From an uncultured Lachnospiraceae bacterium (GTDB lineage: Bacteria; Bacillota; Clostridia; Lachnospirales; Lachnospiraceae), in the NCBI GenBank assembly GCA_910577735.1, contig CAJTOO010000017.1:22899-86898 (forward strand): 64,000 nucleotides of DNA, given 5' to 3'. This document shows positions 1 through 9,031 of the stretch, one piece after another; positions within the stretch are counted from its first letter, which is position 1; every line of letters begins with the position of its first letter. Made by a program: the position numbers and the translations under genes. The notes below the pieces were generated by a model. That model saw only the letters and a list, made by a program, of their open reading frames with translations, was not told the origin of the DNA and made no database searches.

Positions 1-294
1 GATATTCTCCATAATCGTCAGATGCGGGAAGAGATTAAACTGCTGAAACACCATCCCCATCTTCTGCCGGATGCGGTTCACATCCACCTTGGGAGCCGTA
101 ATCAATTCATCATCCACATATATCTCCCCATCGGTAGCCGTCTCCAGAAGGTTCAGACATCTTAAAAAGGTACTCTTGCCGGAACCGGATGGACCAATCA
201 CCACCACCACTTCGCCCTGGGTGATATGTTCATCAATTCCGTCTAAAACGTTAAGATTCTCAAATGTTTTATGTAGGTTCTTTACTTTAATCAT
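1..294 (-). CDS. Polar amino acid ABC transporter ATP-binding protein (partial)
   Basis: This is the N-terminal part of an ABC ATPase that runs off the left edge of the window. It reads MIKVKNLHKTFENL and then shows Walker A (GPSGSGKST) and a Q-loop region (MVFQQFNLFPHLT) typical of the GlnQ/HisP family. It would hydrolyse ATP on the cytoplasmic face to drive amino acid uptake. The ATG at 294 is preceded by an AGGAGG ribosome site. It lies 12 nt downstream of the permease gene, so the two form one operon. The substrate cannot be told from this part, and the solute-binding protein is not seen here. Confidence 0.93.
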   Translation of the reverse strand, partial: MIKVKNLHKTFENLNVLDGIDEHITQGEVVVVIGPSGSGKSTFLRCLNLLETATDGEIYVDDELITAPKVDVNRIRQKMGMVFQQFNLFPHLTIMENI

Positions 295-306
295 GTATGC
301 TTCCTC

Positions 307-996
307 CTACCTGGCATCAGCCTTACGAAGCCTTGCCTCTATCCTGCCAAGCAGCAAGGTCAGTATTTTAATAAGTACATAATAAATCACCGCAGTACCG
401 ATCAACGGCATAAAGGCGATAAAGGTTGCACTCTTGATAAAGTCGCCTGCTTTCTGGATATCCATCAGGCCCACATAACCAACGATGGCCGTCTCCTTGA
501 TCAGCACGATAAACTCGTTGCACAACGCCGGGAAAATATTTTTCACTGCCTGGGGAATCACGATTCTGCTCATGGTCTGAAAAGCGCTTAAGCCAAGAGA
601 GCGGCCTGCTTCCGTCTGTCCTTTGTCAATGGAAAGGATGCCCGCCCGGATAATCTCAGACACATAAGCGCCGGAATTGATACCGAAAGCAATCGCTGCA
701 ATAATCCACTTATCCAGCTGTAGTGACGCAAAGATAACAAAATAAATGATCATCAGCTGCGTCACCGCAGGTGTACCCCGGATCACATCTGTATAGACGC
801 CGCCCACAAACCGCAGTATCTTTTTCTTAGACAGGTTGCTCATCGCAATCAGCATACCGATCATAATACCGATGATAACTGCCAGCAGGGACACCTTGAT
901 GGTCACGCCGATACCGCTCAGGAGTAACTTATACCGGTCTTCCCTGATAAAACATTTATAAAAAAGGTCACTGAAATTCGCTGCCCACTCTGCCAT
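307..996 (-). CDS. Amino acid ABC transporter permease (HisM/GlnP family)
   Basis: This 229-residue membrane protein has the size and order of helices of polar amino acid ABC permeases. The EAA loop that docks to the ATPase is visible as EAGRSLGLSAFQTM, followed by PQAVKNIFPALCNEF, a family hallmark. It sits 12 nt upstream of the ATP-binding gene on the same strand. By family knowledge it forms the membrane channel of an importer for polar amino acids such as glutamine, arginine or cystine; the exact substrate is unknown. Confidence 0.93.
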   Translation of the reverse strand: MAEWAANFSDLFYKCFIREDRYKLLLSGIGVTIKVSLLAVIIGIMIGMLIAMSNLSKKKILRFVGGVYTDVIRGTPAVTQLMIIYFVIFASLQLDKWIIAAIAFGINSGAYVSEIIRAGILSIDKGQTEAGRSLGLSAFQTMSRIVIPQAVKNIFPALCNEFIVLIKETAIVGYVGLMDIQKAGDFIKSATFIAFMPLIGTAVIYYVLIKILTLLLGRIEARLRKADAR

Positions 997-1081
997 TCTT
1001 CCTCATCCTTTCACCGCCGGCTTAGTCTGCCGCAATTCCCAATATATCCGAAAACCGGCACTCTGCATAATTCTGAATCGC

Positions 1082-1124
1082 ATTATATCACAACAGCTTC
1101 CTTATGAAAAGTATAAATATACTT
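1082..1124 (-). promoter_or_regulatory. Probable promoter and operator of the amino acid ABC operon
   Basis: On the minus strand a TTTTCA -35 box (1110-1105) and a TATAAT -10 box (1087-1082) are separated by 17 bp and point at the permease gene. An inverted repeat with arms AAGTATA and TATACTT around two bases (1109-1124) overlaps the upstream edge of the -35 box and could be an operator. The rest of the 997-1396 interval is AT-rich; I see no gene in it. A second dyad, GCAT-N4-ATGC, lies near 1197-1208 and is only loosely ArgR-like. Confidence 0.55.
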
Positions 1125-1396
1125 AAATTATGTGTAAAATATAAATACTTTCAAGCTATTTTCCCTAATATCTTAAAATCGCCCCTTGCAATATTGCATA
1201 AAAATGCGTTTTATCCATGATGAAATACTTATGAAATCCATACCGCAATGCTAGCTTTTTAGACAGGCCTATGATATACTCAAGCTGTTTATGTTTGAAA
1301 TGAATCAAAGATACATAAGAAATAATCATAACGACAACATCTGCATATCAATATATGATTTCATTTATTAATACTAAGAAAAAGAGAGAACGCGCT

Positions 1397-3196
1397 ATGA
1401 TGAAAAAAGACACGTCCCCCATCAAAGATAATATTACGGAACTGCAAAGAACACATGAGTTGATTTATGAACAGGCCGCTATTTTAAGCCGCTCAGAGGA
1501 CATTCCCACAGCAATCCAGGGTATGCTTGCCGCCATAGGTAACTTCGTCAATGCAGAAAGAGCTTATATTTTTGAGGATAAGGGAACCTATTATTCCAAT
1601 ACCTTTGAGTGGTGTGCTCCCGGCATCCAACCAGAAAAAGATAACCTTCGGAAAATCGATTCAGACACTGTATCCCCATGGACAGACATCCTGATTCATG
1701 GGGAATGCATCATTATTTCAGAAGTGGAAGCCATCCAGGAAGAACATCCCAGAATCTACGATATTTTAAAGCCGCAGAATATTTCCCGTGTGGTGGAAGC
1801 TCCTATCATGGTGGACAATCATCTGATCGGCTTCCTTGGCGTGGACAATTCACCGGTTAAGACTTCGCAGCGGGTCGCAGAGACACTCCAGATTCTGGGA
1901 ACCTTTATTGCGATCACTCTCAAAAACCAGGAGGGACGTCTGGAATCCTTAGAACAGGCCAACACAGCCCTCACCGAGACCAACGCAGCTTTACGGGTAG
2001 CCTACGAGAGCGCCAACCAGGCCAATGCCGCCAAGACGAATTTCCTCTCCAAGATGTCTCATGATATCCGCACCCCTATGAATGGTATCATGGGTATGAC
2101 TACCATCGCCATAGCCCATATCGATGACAAGGAGCGTGTCTTAGACTGTCTCGGCAAGATTTCTTCTTCCAGCCGTCATCTGCTTGCGCTGATCAATGAT
2201 GTGTTGGATATGAGTCAGATCGAGAGCGGTAAGACTACCCTTGCCAAAGAGGAGTTCAATCTTTCCAACCTGATTGAGACCTCCCTGGATATGATAAAGC
2301 CTCAGATTGCAGAGCGTAATCACCATTTGAATATCCGTGCCATGGATATTACCCATTCCCATGTGATCGGCGACAGCTTACGGATACGACAGGTATTTCT
2401 GAATATTTTGGGAAATGCAGTGAAATACACCCCCGACGGTGGTATCTTAAGCCTCTCCATCTCGGAAAAGCCTTCCGGAAAGAAGGAGTTAGGCTGTTAT
2501 GAATTTATCTTTGAGGATAACGGCATCGGCATGTCGGAAGAATTTCTGGAGAAAATCTTCCAGCCCTTTGAACGGGAGAAAGATGAACATGCCACTAATG
2601 TACAGGGAACCGGTCTTGGCATGGCCATCACCAAAAATATCATCGAAATGATGGACGGCGATATCAAGGTGGAAAGTAATCCCGGGGACGGAACCCGGTT
2701 TATCATCACCATCTTTTTAGAATTGCAGGATACAAATAATGTACCCATGCCAATCGGGGAAAGTTCTTATGCCAAACCCCAAAATCAGCTCTTAAGCCTT
2801 GCCAAGGCTGACTACTCCGATAAACGGGTACTGATTGTGGATGACAATGAATTGAATCTGGAGATTGCCTCTGAAATTCTTGGCATGAGCGGTATTCAGA
2901 TTGAGACAGCAGAGAATGGCAAGCAGGCTGTGGATATGGTCTCCGATCATCCTGACAGCTATTACGACATTATCTTCATGGACATCCGCATGCCCGTCAT
3001 GAACGGTTACGAGGCCGCCAGCGCCATCCGGGCATTGGACCGCAGCTACACAAGGCATCTTCCCATCATCGGTCTGTCTGCCAATGCCTTTGCCGAGGAT
3101 GTGGCCATGTCCAGAAACGCCGGCATGAATGCCCATATTTCCAAACCACTGGATATCGATCAACTCAGCAAGACAATGCATAAATGGCTATCCTAG
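1397..3196 (+). CDS. Cytoplasmic hybrid sensor histidine kinase (GAF-HisKA-HATPase-REC)
   Basis: The protein has no signal peptide or membrane helix. A GAF-like domain covers about residues 25-180, then a short coiled coil, a HisKA domain with the phospho-acceptor in MSHDIRTPMNG (His222), a HATPase_c domain with N box (NILGNAVKYTPDGG) and G box (DNGIGM), and a C-terminal receiver with the phospho-acceptor Asp529 in FMDIRMPVMNG. It would autophosphorylate on sensing an intracellular signal and pass phosphate to its own receiver; the downstream partner is unknown. An in-frame ATG at 1355 lacks a ribosome site. I prefer the ATG at 1397, which follows an AGAGAG stretch. Confidence 0.88.
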   Translation: MMKKDTSPIKDNITELQRTHELIYEQAAILSRSEDIPTAIQGMLAAIGNFVNAERAYIFEDKGTYYSNTFEWCAPGIQPEKDNLRKIDSDTVSPWTDILIHGECIIISEVEAIQEEHPRIYDILKPQNISRVVEAPIMVDNHLIGFLGVDNSPVKTSQRVAETLQILGTFIAITLKNQEGRLESLEQANTALTETNAALRVAYESANQANAAKTNFLSKMSHDIRTPMNGIMGMTTIAIAHIDDKERVLDCLGKISSSSRHLLALINDVLDMSQIESGKTTLAKEEFNLSNLIETSLDMIKPQIAERNHHLNIRAMDITHSHVIGDSLRIRQVFLNILGNAVKYTPDGGILSLSISEKPSGKKELGCYEFIFEDNGIGMSEEFLEKIFQPFEREKDEHATNVQGTGLGMAITKNIIEMMDGDIKVESNPGDGTRFIITIFLELQDTNNVPMPIGESSYAKPQNQLLSLAKADYSDKRVLIVDDNELNLEIASEILGMSGIQIETAENGKQAVDMVSDHPDSYYDIIFMDIRMPVMNGYEAASAIRALDRSYTRHLPIIGLSANAFAEDVAMSRNAGMNAHISKPLDIDQLSKTMHKWLS

Positions 3197-3221
3197 AAAG
3201 TACGAATACGATTCCTAAGAC

Positions 3222-3253
3222 AAATAAAAATCGGGCTAAGCCCGATTTTTATT
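3222..3253. terminator. Bidirectional rho-independent terminator
   Basis: The stem AAATAAAAATCGGGC / GCCCGATTTTTATTT closes on a three-base TAA loop. Because the stem is A-rich on one side and T-rich on the other, it gives a U-tract in both directions. It lies between the convergent hybrid kinase and hemerythrin genes and overlaps the hemerythrin stop codon. Confidence 0.9.
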
Positions 3254-4136
3254 TTACGCATAATGCGAAATAATCATTTTTCTCCGTCCGAAACAGCAAA
3301 CTGTACGGCGGGAATTGTTTCTCAAATTCAAAGGACCGCACCAATTGTTCAAAAGACAATATATTGACCTTTTCAAGTTTATAACTATCTTTCAGAGAGA
3401 AATGCGTCTCCATGCATTCCATAAATTTCCCGGAAATAAGTTTCATCGCTTCCGCAATCGTCTTATCCACCCTGTTGACCCGCTTCCCCAGCAGTTCACT
3501 GATCAGTTTGATAACCATCTGCTCCTCATAGACTAAAACTGCTTGTGTATACTGCCCATCCGCTTTACGATAACTCATCCGGAAACAAAGAGCCTTGCCG
3601 GATGCGAAATCCTCTCCGCTATAGTGTGCACTGACAAGAGCTGCCTCCAGTTTAAAAAGGTCATGAAATGTCTGAATCACTGCTTTTTCCAGAGAAACCA
3701 GTTCATCCTCTGCAGGCTTATGTACCCATTTATGAGGAGTCTTTCCCGTGATGGCGCAGTCCTCAATCATGATATGTACATTCAGCCATCCCACGCATAT
3801 ACCCAGAAAATGCTGAATAGACTCTGCCGAATAATCCTGCGCTTCCATTTCTTCTTCCAGGGCGGGAAGTGTCTGATTCTGCAGATTATCATGCAGGCTC
3901 TTATGGATCTCATAACCCTGATAGCCAATTTTTCTCATATAAGCTTCTTCTTCTGCAAAATGCTTTATGGTATAGCTTTTGAAATATTTGATTCCTTCCT
4001 GACAGGCATGTTTTTGCTTCTCCGCATCTTCTGTCAAATTTAGCAGCTTTCCAACGATGGAAAAAAGCTTTCTGTGTGCACGATCCACGATTTCCACACC
4101 AATATTAAAGCGGTCATTCCATTTTACTTCGCTCAT
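3249..4136 (-). CDS. Bacteriohemerythrin with C-terminal CheX-like domain
   Basis: Residues 1-135 are a bacteriohemerythrin with the di-iron ligand set in place: His21, His59-x3-Glu63, His78-x3-His82 and His121-x4-Asp126. Such domains bind oxygen reversibly. Residues about 150-295 form a second domain; its VDKTIAEAMKLISGKFMECM helix resembles the E-x2-N helix of CheX/CheC phosphatases, but the Asn is not conserved, so this is a tentative match. Stand-alone bacteriohemerythrins are about 135 residues, so the 295-residue length is unusual. A fusion of an oxygen sensor to a CheX-type fold would suit oxygen signalling in an anaerobe. Confidence 0.82.
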   Translation of the reverse strand: MSEVKWNDRFNIGVEIVDRAHRKLFSIVGKLLNLTEDAEKQKHACQEGIKYFKSYTIKHFAEEEAYMRKIGYQGYEIHKSLHDNLQNQTLPALEEEMEAQDYSAESIQHFLGICVGWLNVHIMIEDCAITGKTPHKWVHKPAEDELVSLEKAVIQTFHDLFKLEAALVSAHYSGEDFASGKALCFRMSYRKADGQYTQAVLVYEEQMVIKLISELLGKRVNRVDKTIAEAMKLISGKFMECMETHFSLKDSYKLEKVNILSFEQLVRSFEFEKQFPPYSLLFRTEKNDYFALCVK

Positions 4137-4401
4137 CGCACCTTACTTCCTTTCTGTCCTTTCTGGCTTTATCAAAATTGACTGATACCACTATTATACG
4201 CATTTCTTCCAGCATTTGCAAACTGGTCTGCTTTTGTGGTCTGCCATAATGAAATCATCTTTTTATGATATATGTAATCCGTAAAAAAGATTGAATTCGT
4301 ATCCTATATGAAGTATGATAGTTAAAATATATCCTTTCGGAAATCACTCTGGGCGTTCCGCTTCGCGGCCCCGGAATTTTCAGGAAAAACGGGGCGTTTT
4401 C

Positions 4402-6336
4402 ATGCAAAAAACCTTTATCAAATACACCTTTATCATCATAACCGCGGCTATTTTACTGATATTGCTCATCAACTTTGTCTGCAGTCTGAATACGCTGGAA
4501 ACCAGACAGTTAGACACCTTTTATACCAAGACGGAACAGATGATCCATACATTAGAAAATAACCGGGAGGAGCTGCGTCTTTTACGGGAAAGTCTGGATG
4601 AAGATTACCTGACCAGAGCCAAGGCCGCCGCTTATGTCATGGACCATGTGGAAGAAGTAGCCATGGACGTGTCACAGATGCAGTATCTGGCAGATTTGCT
4701 CAATGTGGATGAAATACACATCATTGATGAAAATGGTATTATCGTGGCCGGTTCCGTCTCAGAGTATGTGGGCATAGACATGCATGATCACCCCCAGACA
4801 AGCGCTTTCCTTCCTCTGCTTAAGAGTAACGGTGAGGACGCCTATCTGATTCAGGAAGCACAGCCCAATGCTGCTGAAGCTAAGATGATGCAGTATATCG
4901 GTGTTGCCCGCAAAGGGCAAAAGGGTGTGGTGCAAGTGGGACTTACCCCCACAAGACAGTTGGCCGCACAGTCCAGAAACACCTATGAATACATTTTTTC
5001 CAAATTTCCCACCGACAAAGGTGAGGAATTATTTGTTGTTGACGCTAAAACCGGAACCGTTCTTGGTCATTCAGACGGAATGGACATGGATTTCAGCGCG
5101 GAATGTTACCAGTTGGAGCATCTTAAGGACTGCTCGAAAGGCGCCTATAAGCAGGGACGTGATAATGTCAGAATGTATGTGGTGAGCAGACAATATGACG
5201 ATATCCTTCTATGTGCTGCACTGCCCAAAAGCATCTTTCTTCGCAGACTATGGCTTGGGATGCTGGCAACCCTCATATGTCTGTTCTGCATCGAGGCAGC
5301 CGTCATTCTTCTTTTGAATTATCTCGTGAAAAAGAAGGTGATCAACGGCATTCATCACATCAATGAAAACCTGACCATGATCACCAACGGCAATCTGGAT
5401 ACAAAGGTTGCAGTGGGCGGCAACAGCGAATTTGAGGAGCTGAGCCGCGGAATCAATACCATGGTCAAAAGCATTGTCAGCCTCTCGGACCGCATATCTG
5501 CCATTATAGAAATCAGCGGTATCCCATTGGCCGCCTTTGAATATGAGCGGGGCGTCAAACAGCTTTTCGTGACCTCAGGGCTGAGTGAATTGCTAAACCT
5601 GTCTAAGCAGCAGTCTGCGAAACTTTATCAGGATGCTGCGCAGTTCGACCAATATATCCGCAGCATCACCAAGGCACCAGTCGAAGGAGAATCAGACATC
5701 TATCAGATCAGCGACTCCAGATACATCCGCATACACATGTCTGAATCCGGCAATAGTTGTCTGGGCGTTATATCTGATGTGACCAAAGATATGCTTCAGA
5801 AAAAGCGGATGCAGTATGAAAATACCCACGATCCGCTGACGGGATTATATAAATTTAATCCTTTCAAGCATCTGGCTGCCAAAACTCTGCATGCCATGCC
5901 TTCCGGCAGAATATGCGCGATGGTTATGCTCGATCTGGATTGTTTTAAATCCATTAACGATACCTATGGACATGATGCCGGGGATCTTTATCTGCAGGAT
6001 TTCGCTTCAATTATACAGAAAATGCCACCGGAACACTGCCTGTCTGCAAGGCGCTCCGGTGACGAATTCTGTATGATGATATTCGATTGTAATAATAAAG
6101 ATGAAGTCACAGCACATCTGGATGTTTTCTATGACATGCTCGGCCAACACAAGGTTTCCCTGTCTGCTGACCAGTCAAAAAGCATTTCTGTATCCAGTGG
6201 CTTTGCGCTGGCAGACACCCCGGACACTGGCATAGAAGATTTGCTTGCCCGGGCGGACGAAGCCCTCTATGAAGTAAAACGGACCACAAAAGGACACTAT
6301 GCTGCCTTCATGCCCTCTTCACCGGATGCCGGATAA
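4402..6336 (+). CDS. Membrane diguanylate cyclase (Cache-like sensor, HAMP, GGDEF)
   Basis: An N-terminal helix (about residues 5-25), an extracellular Cache-like sensor, a second helix near 275-300, a HAMP linker, a PAS-like stretch and a C-terminal GGDEF domain follow in order. The substrate-site motif is SGDEF (Ser552) rather than GGDEF; the upstream metal-site stretch MLDLDCFKSINDTYGHDAGD is intact. No RxxD inhibitory site is visible at the usual place. It would make cyclic di-GMP in response to an external ligand. An in-frame ATG at 4315 gives 29 extra polar residues; the ATG at 4402, just before the first helix, is preferred. A small hairpin (AAAACG/CGTTTT) just upstream may cover its GGGG ribosome site. 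Confidence 0.87.
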   Translation: MQKTFIKYTFIIITAAILLILLINFVCSLNTLETRQLDTFYTKTEQMIHTLENNREELRLLRESLDEDYLTRAKAAAYVMDHVEEVAMDVSQMQYLADLLNVDEIHIIDENGIIVAGSVSEYVGIDMHDHPQTSAFLPLLKSNGEDAYLIQEAQPNAAEAKMMQYIGVARKGQKGVVQVGLTPTRQLAAQSRNTYEYIFSKFPTDKGEELFVVDAKTGTVLGHSDGMDMDFSAECYQLEHLKDCSKGAYKQGRDNVRMYVVSRQYDDILLCAALPKSIFLRRLWLGMLATLICLFCIEAAVILLLNYLVKKKVINGIHHINENLTMITNGNLDTKVAVGGNSEFEELSRGINTMVKSIVSLSDRISAIIEISGIPLAAFEYERGVKQLFVTSGLSELLNLSKQQSAKLYQDAAQFDQYIRSITKAPVEGESDIYQISDSRYIRIHMSESGNSCLGVISDVTKDMLQKKRMQYENTHDPLTGLYKFNPFKHLAAKTLHAMPSGRICAMVMLDLDCFKSINDTYGHDAGDLYLQDFASIIQKMPPEHCLSARRSGDEFCMMIFDCNNKDEVTAHLDVFYDMLGQHKVSLSADQSKSISVSSGFALADTPDTGIEDLLARADEALYEVKRTTKGHYAAFMPSSPDAG

Positions 6337-6356
6337 CGGAGATAAAGTGAAAATAA

Positions 6357-6731
6357 TCAAACACCATTTGCTCCCCCACATATCTCCCTCTGTATTTTCT
6401 TGCTCAGGCCGCCCAGTACCAGCTGATAAGACTTGTCCAGCAAATCCTTTAACAAATCATCCGGCACTTCTCCATCCGGTTTAACGGAGTTCCAATGCTC
6501 TTTATTCATATAATAGCCGGGTACAATATCCTCATACTGCTGTCTCAGAAAATCTCCCTCTGCCGGCTCCAGTTTCAATGTGATGAAATAGGGCTCATTG
6601 TCATCTCCCAGACAGACTGCCGCAAACATCTTACCGCCGATCTGATAACGGATCCACTTCCATTCTTCCTTGAAATCTTTGGTGACGCCCGCTTTTTGCA
6701 GTAAATATTCATCAATCCATGTGTATCTCAT
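6357..6731 (-). CDS. MmcQ/YjbR family protein
   Basis: This 124-residue soluble protein has the CyaY-like fold signature of the MmcQ/YjbR family: FAAVCLG near the middle, LKLEP, then PGYYMNKEHWNSV and a final helical DLLDKSYQLV segment. Members are often described as DNA-binding, but no definite function is established. It is convergent with the diguanylate cyclase gene, separated by 20 nt. Confidence 0.85.
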   Translation of the reverse strand: MRYTWIDEYLLQKAGVTKDFKEEWKWIRYQIGGKMFAAVCLGDDNEPYFITLKLEPAEGDFLRQQYEDIVPGYYMNKEHWNSVKPDGEVPDDLLKDLLDKSYQLVLGGLSKKIQREICGGANGV

Positions 6732-6795
6732 GCCGCTCCCCTCCTTCTGTTATGCAAATTATCTGCACCGTTTCACAGTCTGTGCCATTTCTTCC

Positions 6796-8910
6796 CTATT
6801 TACGCCGCTTCCTGCCATGGCCTGTTCCGGAAGTTCTGTGCCTGCGCCTGCGTAACTTTCGGGTATGAACGAAATATGCCACTACACCAAGGCCCACTGA
6901 GAATGTCACAAGTCCGGACACAAGGAATATATTTCTGCTTCTGTCAAGCCGCTGATGAACCGATAACTGACGCTGCCGGCCGGCATCCTCATGCTCTCCC
7001 TGCTCTGCAGGCGCAGCCGTTTCAACAGACATCACTTCCACCGTTTCTTTTAAAGCCTCATCCCCCTCCGTTTCAGCAAAGTCATTGTTTCTGTCTTTGT
7101 CCGCGCCAGGGATGCTTCCCGTATCTATCTTCCCGTTTTCCGCCAGTTTTACCGTTAGAGATGCTGTATCTGTATTGCTGCTATTGTCTGCATTTTCGGT
7201 CTGCTGTGTATCTGCCGGATTTTCCGGAATGGCAGTGACGGAATTATGACCACTCGAATACGTATCTGTATTTATATCATTCTGTGCTGTCTCCTGTGCC
7301 GCAGCATCACTGGTATCCTCAGATAAGGGGTTTGTCCCTGATGCATTATCCTTGTCAGAGGAACCCTTATCATTGCTTTCCTGCTCATGTTTTCCGGCAT
7401 CATGGTCGGAGGGCTTTCGGTCATCCGACGGTTTCTGCTCCGCCGGCGGTTTGTTTCCTTCTGACGGCTTATTTCCCTCTTCCGGTTTATGGCTTCCTGA
7501 TGAAGTATGATCAGAATCCGGCTCCGGTTTATCAGGCGGATTAACAACAGAACCACTGTCGCCCAGGTCTTCTGCCTCATTCATGCTGTTGGCCTTATAT
7601 CGTAACACATTGGAAAAATACCTTTTATCATCCTTTTCTCCCTGCAGTCGAATATAGACGCTGGGATTTTGGTCCGTATCCCACTCATCACATGGAAAGC
7701 TGACGGAAAATCCGGTGCTATCACTGGATACCGTCTTCACCTCATCCCTGATCCAGTTTTTGCCGTCAAAAGAGTACTCTGCCGCAACCGTAATGGGAAG
7801 TTCCCCCTTCGGTTTCGTGTATTTGCCCTGAAAATAATAGGCATTGGCACGTATAAAAGCGTCCACTTCAGTAAACGTCAGCGGATAATCATTATAAACC
7901 ACCGTACATTTCGGTGCCACATAATACAGCACCTGGGAAGAAAATCCCTTTACCTGAAAACGCTGCCGGTTTTGCTGATGCTTTTCCGTCCCCGCAAGAT
8001 CCCAGGATACTGGGGTCGGCTTATTATACCAGATCTGACCCTGATGGTTTACCGTACATTTTATCTCTGTGGGCAGCAGACTCTCTGCAGACTGCCCCTT
8101 TTCCACAACAACACAGACAGAGGACTCCTCTGTCACAAGCGGTGCATCCGCATAATGGATGTTTCCTGTCACGCTGGTCTTTGTATAAGTGTTTTCCAGA
8201 ACCAGTCCTGCGCCTTCTTCCTGCCACAGCGCATACTGCGGGGACGTCCCCTCTGATTCGCTTTTCACAAAGACACCATCCAGCGTCAGTATACCGCCCT
8301 TTACTACGTGAAAAATACCCTTGTCACGGGCCTTTCCCTGAAAAATAAGGTGCCCGTCACTCAAAAAAGCGATATACCCGGCTGCCGTAATCGTATAGGT
8401 ATCGGTGTCCACCACAATGTCCGGCCTGTTGCCGCCGTTAGGTGTGAAATAATAAAACTCTTTCAGAACAATGCTATTTGTAAGCTTAACCCTGCCGCCA
8501 TTATTTTTGTGTGATTCAAGCCATTCCTTAAATTCATCGGCAGTAGAAACTGTATCCGGTTCTGCATCCTGCGTTGTATTCTGACTGACGGATGATCCCG
8601 CGCTTTGTGTCGTATTCTGGCTTGTACCTGCTTCTGCACTTTGTGCCGTGCTGTGGTTGGCACCTGCCTCTGCACTTTGTGCCGTGCTGCGGTTGACACC
8701 TGCCTCTGCACTTTGTGCCGTGCTGCGGTTGGCACCTGCCTCTGCACTTTGTGTCGTGCTCCGATTGGTACCTGCCTCTGCGTTCTGTTGTGCCACAGAC
8801 GCTGCCGCATCCGGTTTCGGGGCTGCCATTGCCACAGAAATGTCAAACAAATAGACTGAAAACAAAATGATAAAACAAACTACCAGCCAATAAATTTTTC
8901 TGTTTTTCAT
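6796..8910 (-). CDS. Membrane-anchored surface protein with 12-residue repeats and Pro/Asp-rich stalk
   Basis: An N-terminal signal sequence (about residues 7-30, ending VAMAA) is followed by a run of 12-residue AEAG-type repeats, a folded region about 120-430 that resembles cell-surface modules of clostridial proteins, a long Pro/Asp/Lys-rich low-complexity stalk (about 440-520), an Asn/Thr-rich region, and a C-terminal helix (NIFLVSGLVTFSVGLGVVAY) with a strongly basic tail. No LPxTG motif is present. The layout suggests an exported protein with its C-terminal end held in the membrane. Its ribosome site lies inside a structured leader, described separately. No specific function can be assigned. 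Confidence 0.72.
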   Translation of the reverse strand: MKNRKIYWLVVCFIILFSVYLFDISVAMAAPKPDAAASVAQQNAEAGTNRSTTQSAEAGANRSTAQSAEAGVNRSTAQSAEAGANHSTAQSAEAGTSQNTTQSAGSSVSQNTTQDAEPDTVSTADEFKEWLESHKNNGGRVKLTNSIVLKEFYYFTPNGGNRPDIVVDTDTYTITAAGYIAFLSDGHLIFQGKARDKGIFHVVKGGILTLDGVFVKSESEGTSPQYALWQEEGAGLVLENTYTKTSVTGNIHYADAPLVTEESSVCVVVEKGQSAESLLPTEIKCTVNHQGQIWYNKPTPVSWDLAGTEKHQQNRQRFQVKGFSSQVLYYVAPKCTVVYNDYPLTFTEVDAFIRANAYYFQGKYTKPKGELPITVAAEYSFDGKNWIRDEVKTVSSDSTGFSVSFPCDEWDTDQNPSVYIRLQGEKDDKRYFSNVLRYKANSMNEAEDLGDSGSVVNPPDKPEPDSDHTSSGSHKPEEGNKPSEGNKPPAEQKPSDDRKPSDHDAGKHEQESNDKGSSDKDNASGTNPLSEDTSDAAAQETAQNDINTDTYSSGHNSVTAIPENPADTQQTENADNSSNTDTASLTVKLAENGKIDTGSIPGADKDRNNDFAETEGDEALKETVEVMSVETAAPAEQGEHEDAGRQRQLSVHQRLDRSRNIFLVSGLVTFSVGLGVVAYFVHTRKLRRRRHRTSGTGHGRKRRK
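8566..8781 (-). repeat. 36-bp in-frame tandem repeats (six units)
   Basis: Five copies of a 36-bp unit encode AEAGxxxxTxQS (for example AEAGANRSTAQS), and a sixth degenerate copy encodes AGSSVSQNTTQD. They sit directly after the signal sequence of the surface protein. The near-identical middle copies suggest expansion and contraction by slippage or recombination. Confidence 0.9.
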
Positions 8911-9025
8911 ACACCTGTTTCCTTACCTGATCAAATGAAGCACTCATGCGCCCTCGCGCAACAATCCCGCAGTGGAGATTCCCATGAGCCAAAACAGGTT
9001 TAACCACCCGCAATTACCTGTTATG
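8911..9025 (-). ncRNA. Structured 5' leader with mutually exclusive stems over the ribosome site (switch-like)
   Basis: In the minus-strand transcript, arm 2 (ACCTGTTT, 8999-8992) can pair with an upstream arm 1 (AACAGGT, 9022-9016) or with a downstream arm 4 (AAACAGGT, 8920-8913) that overlaps the ribosome site of the surface protein gene; a partial arm ATCAGGT (8930-8924) also competes. Between arms 2 and 4 lies a three-way junction: CTCATG/CATGAG (8988-8983 with 8948-8943), AATCTC/GGGATT (8980-8975 with 8968-8963) and GCGC-GAGG-GCGC (8959-8948). This is a translational switch layout. I do not recognise it as a named riboswitch class. Confidence 0.5.
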
Positions 9026-9031
9026 ATTACA

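Noticed and set aside
8605..8859. Cys/Thr-rich reading frames opposite the surface protein repeats
   Set aside because: They are antisense products of the 36-bp repeats and have no ribosome sites.
8911..9025. Leader as a cyclic di-GMP or cobalamin riboswitch
   Set aside because: The conserved cores (GCAAACC-type for c-di-GMP-I; the cobalamin box) are not present; only general similarity was seen.
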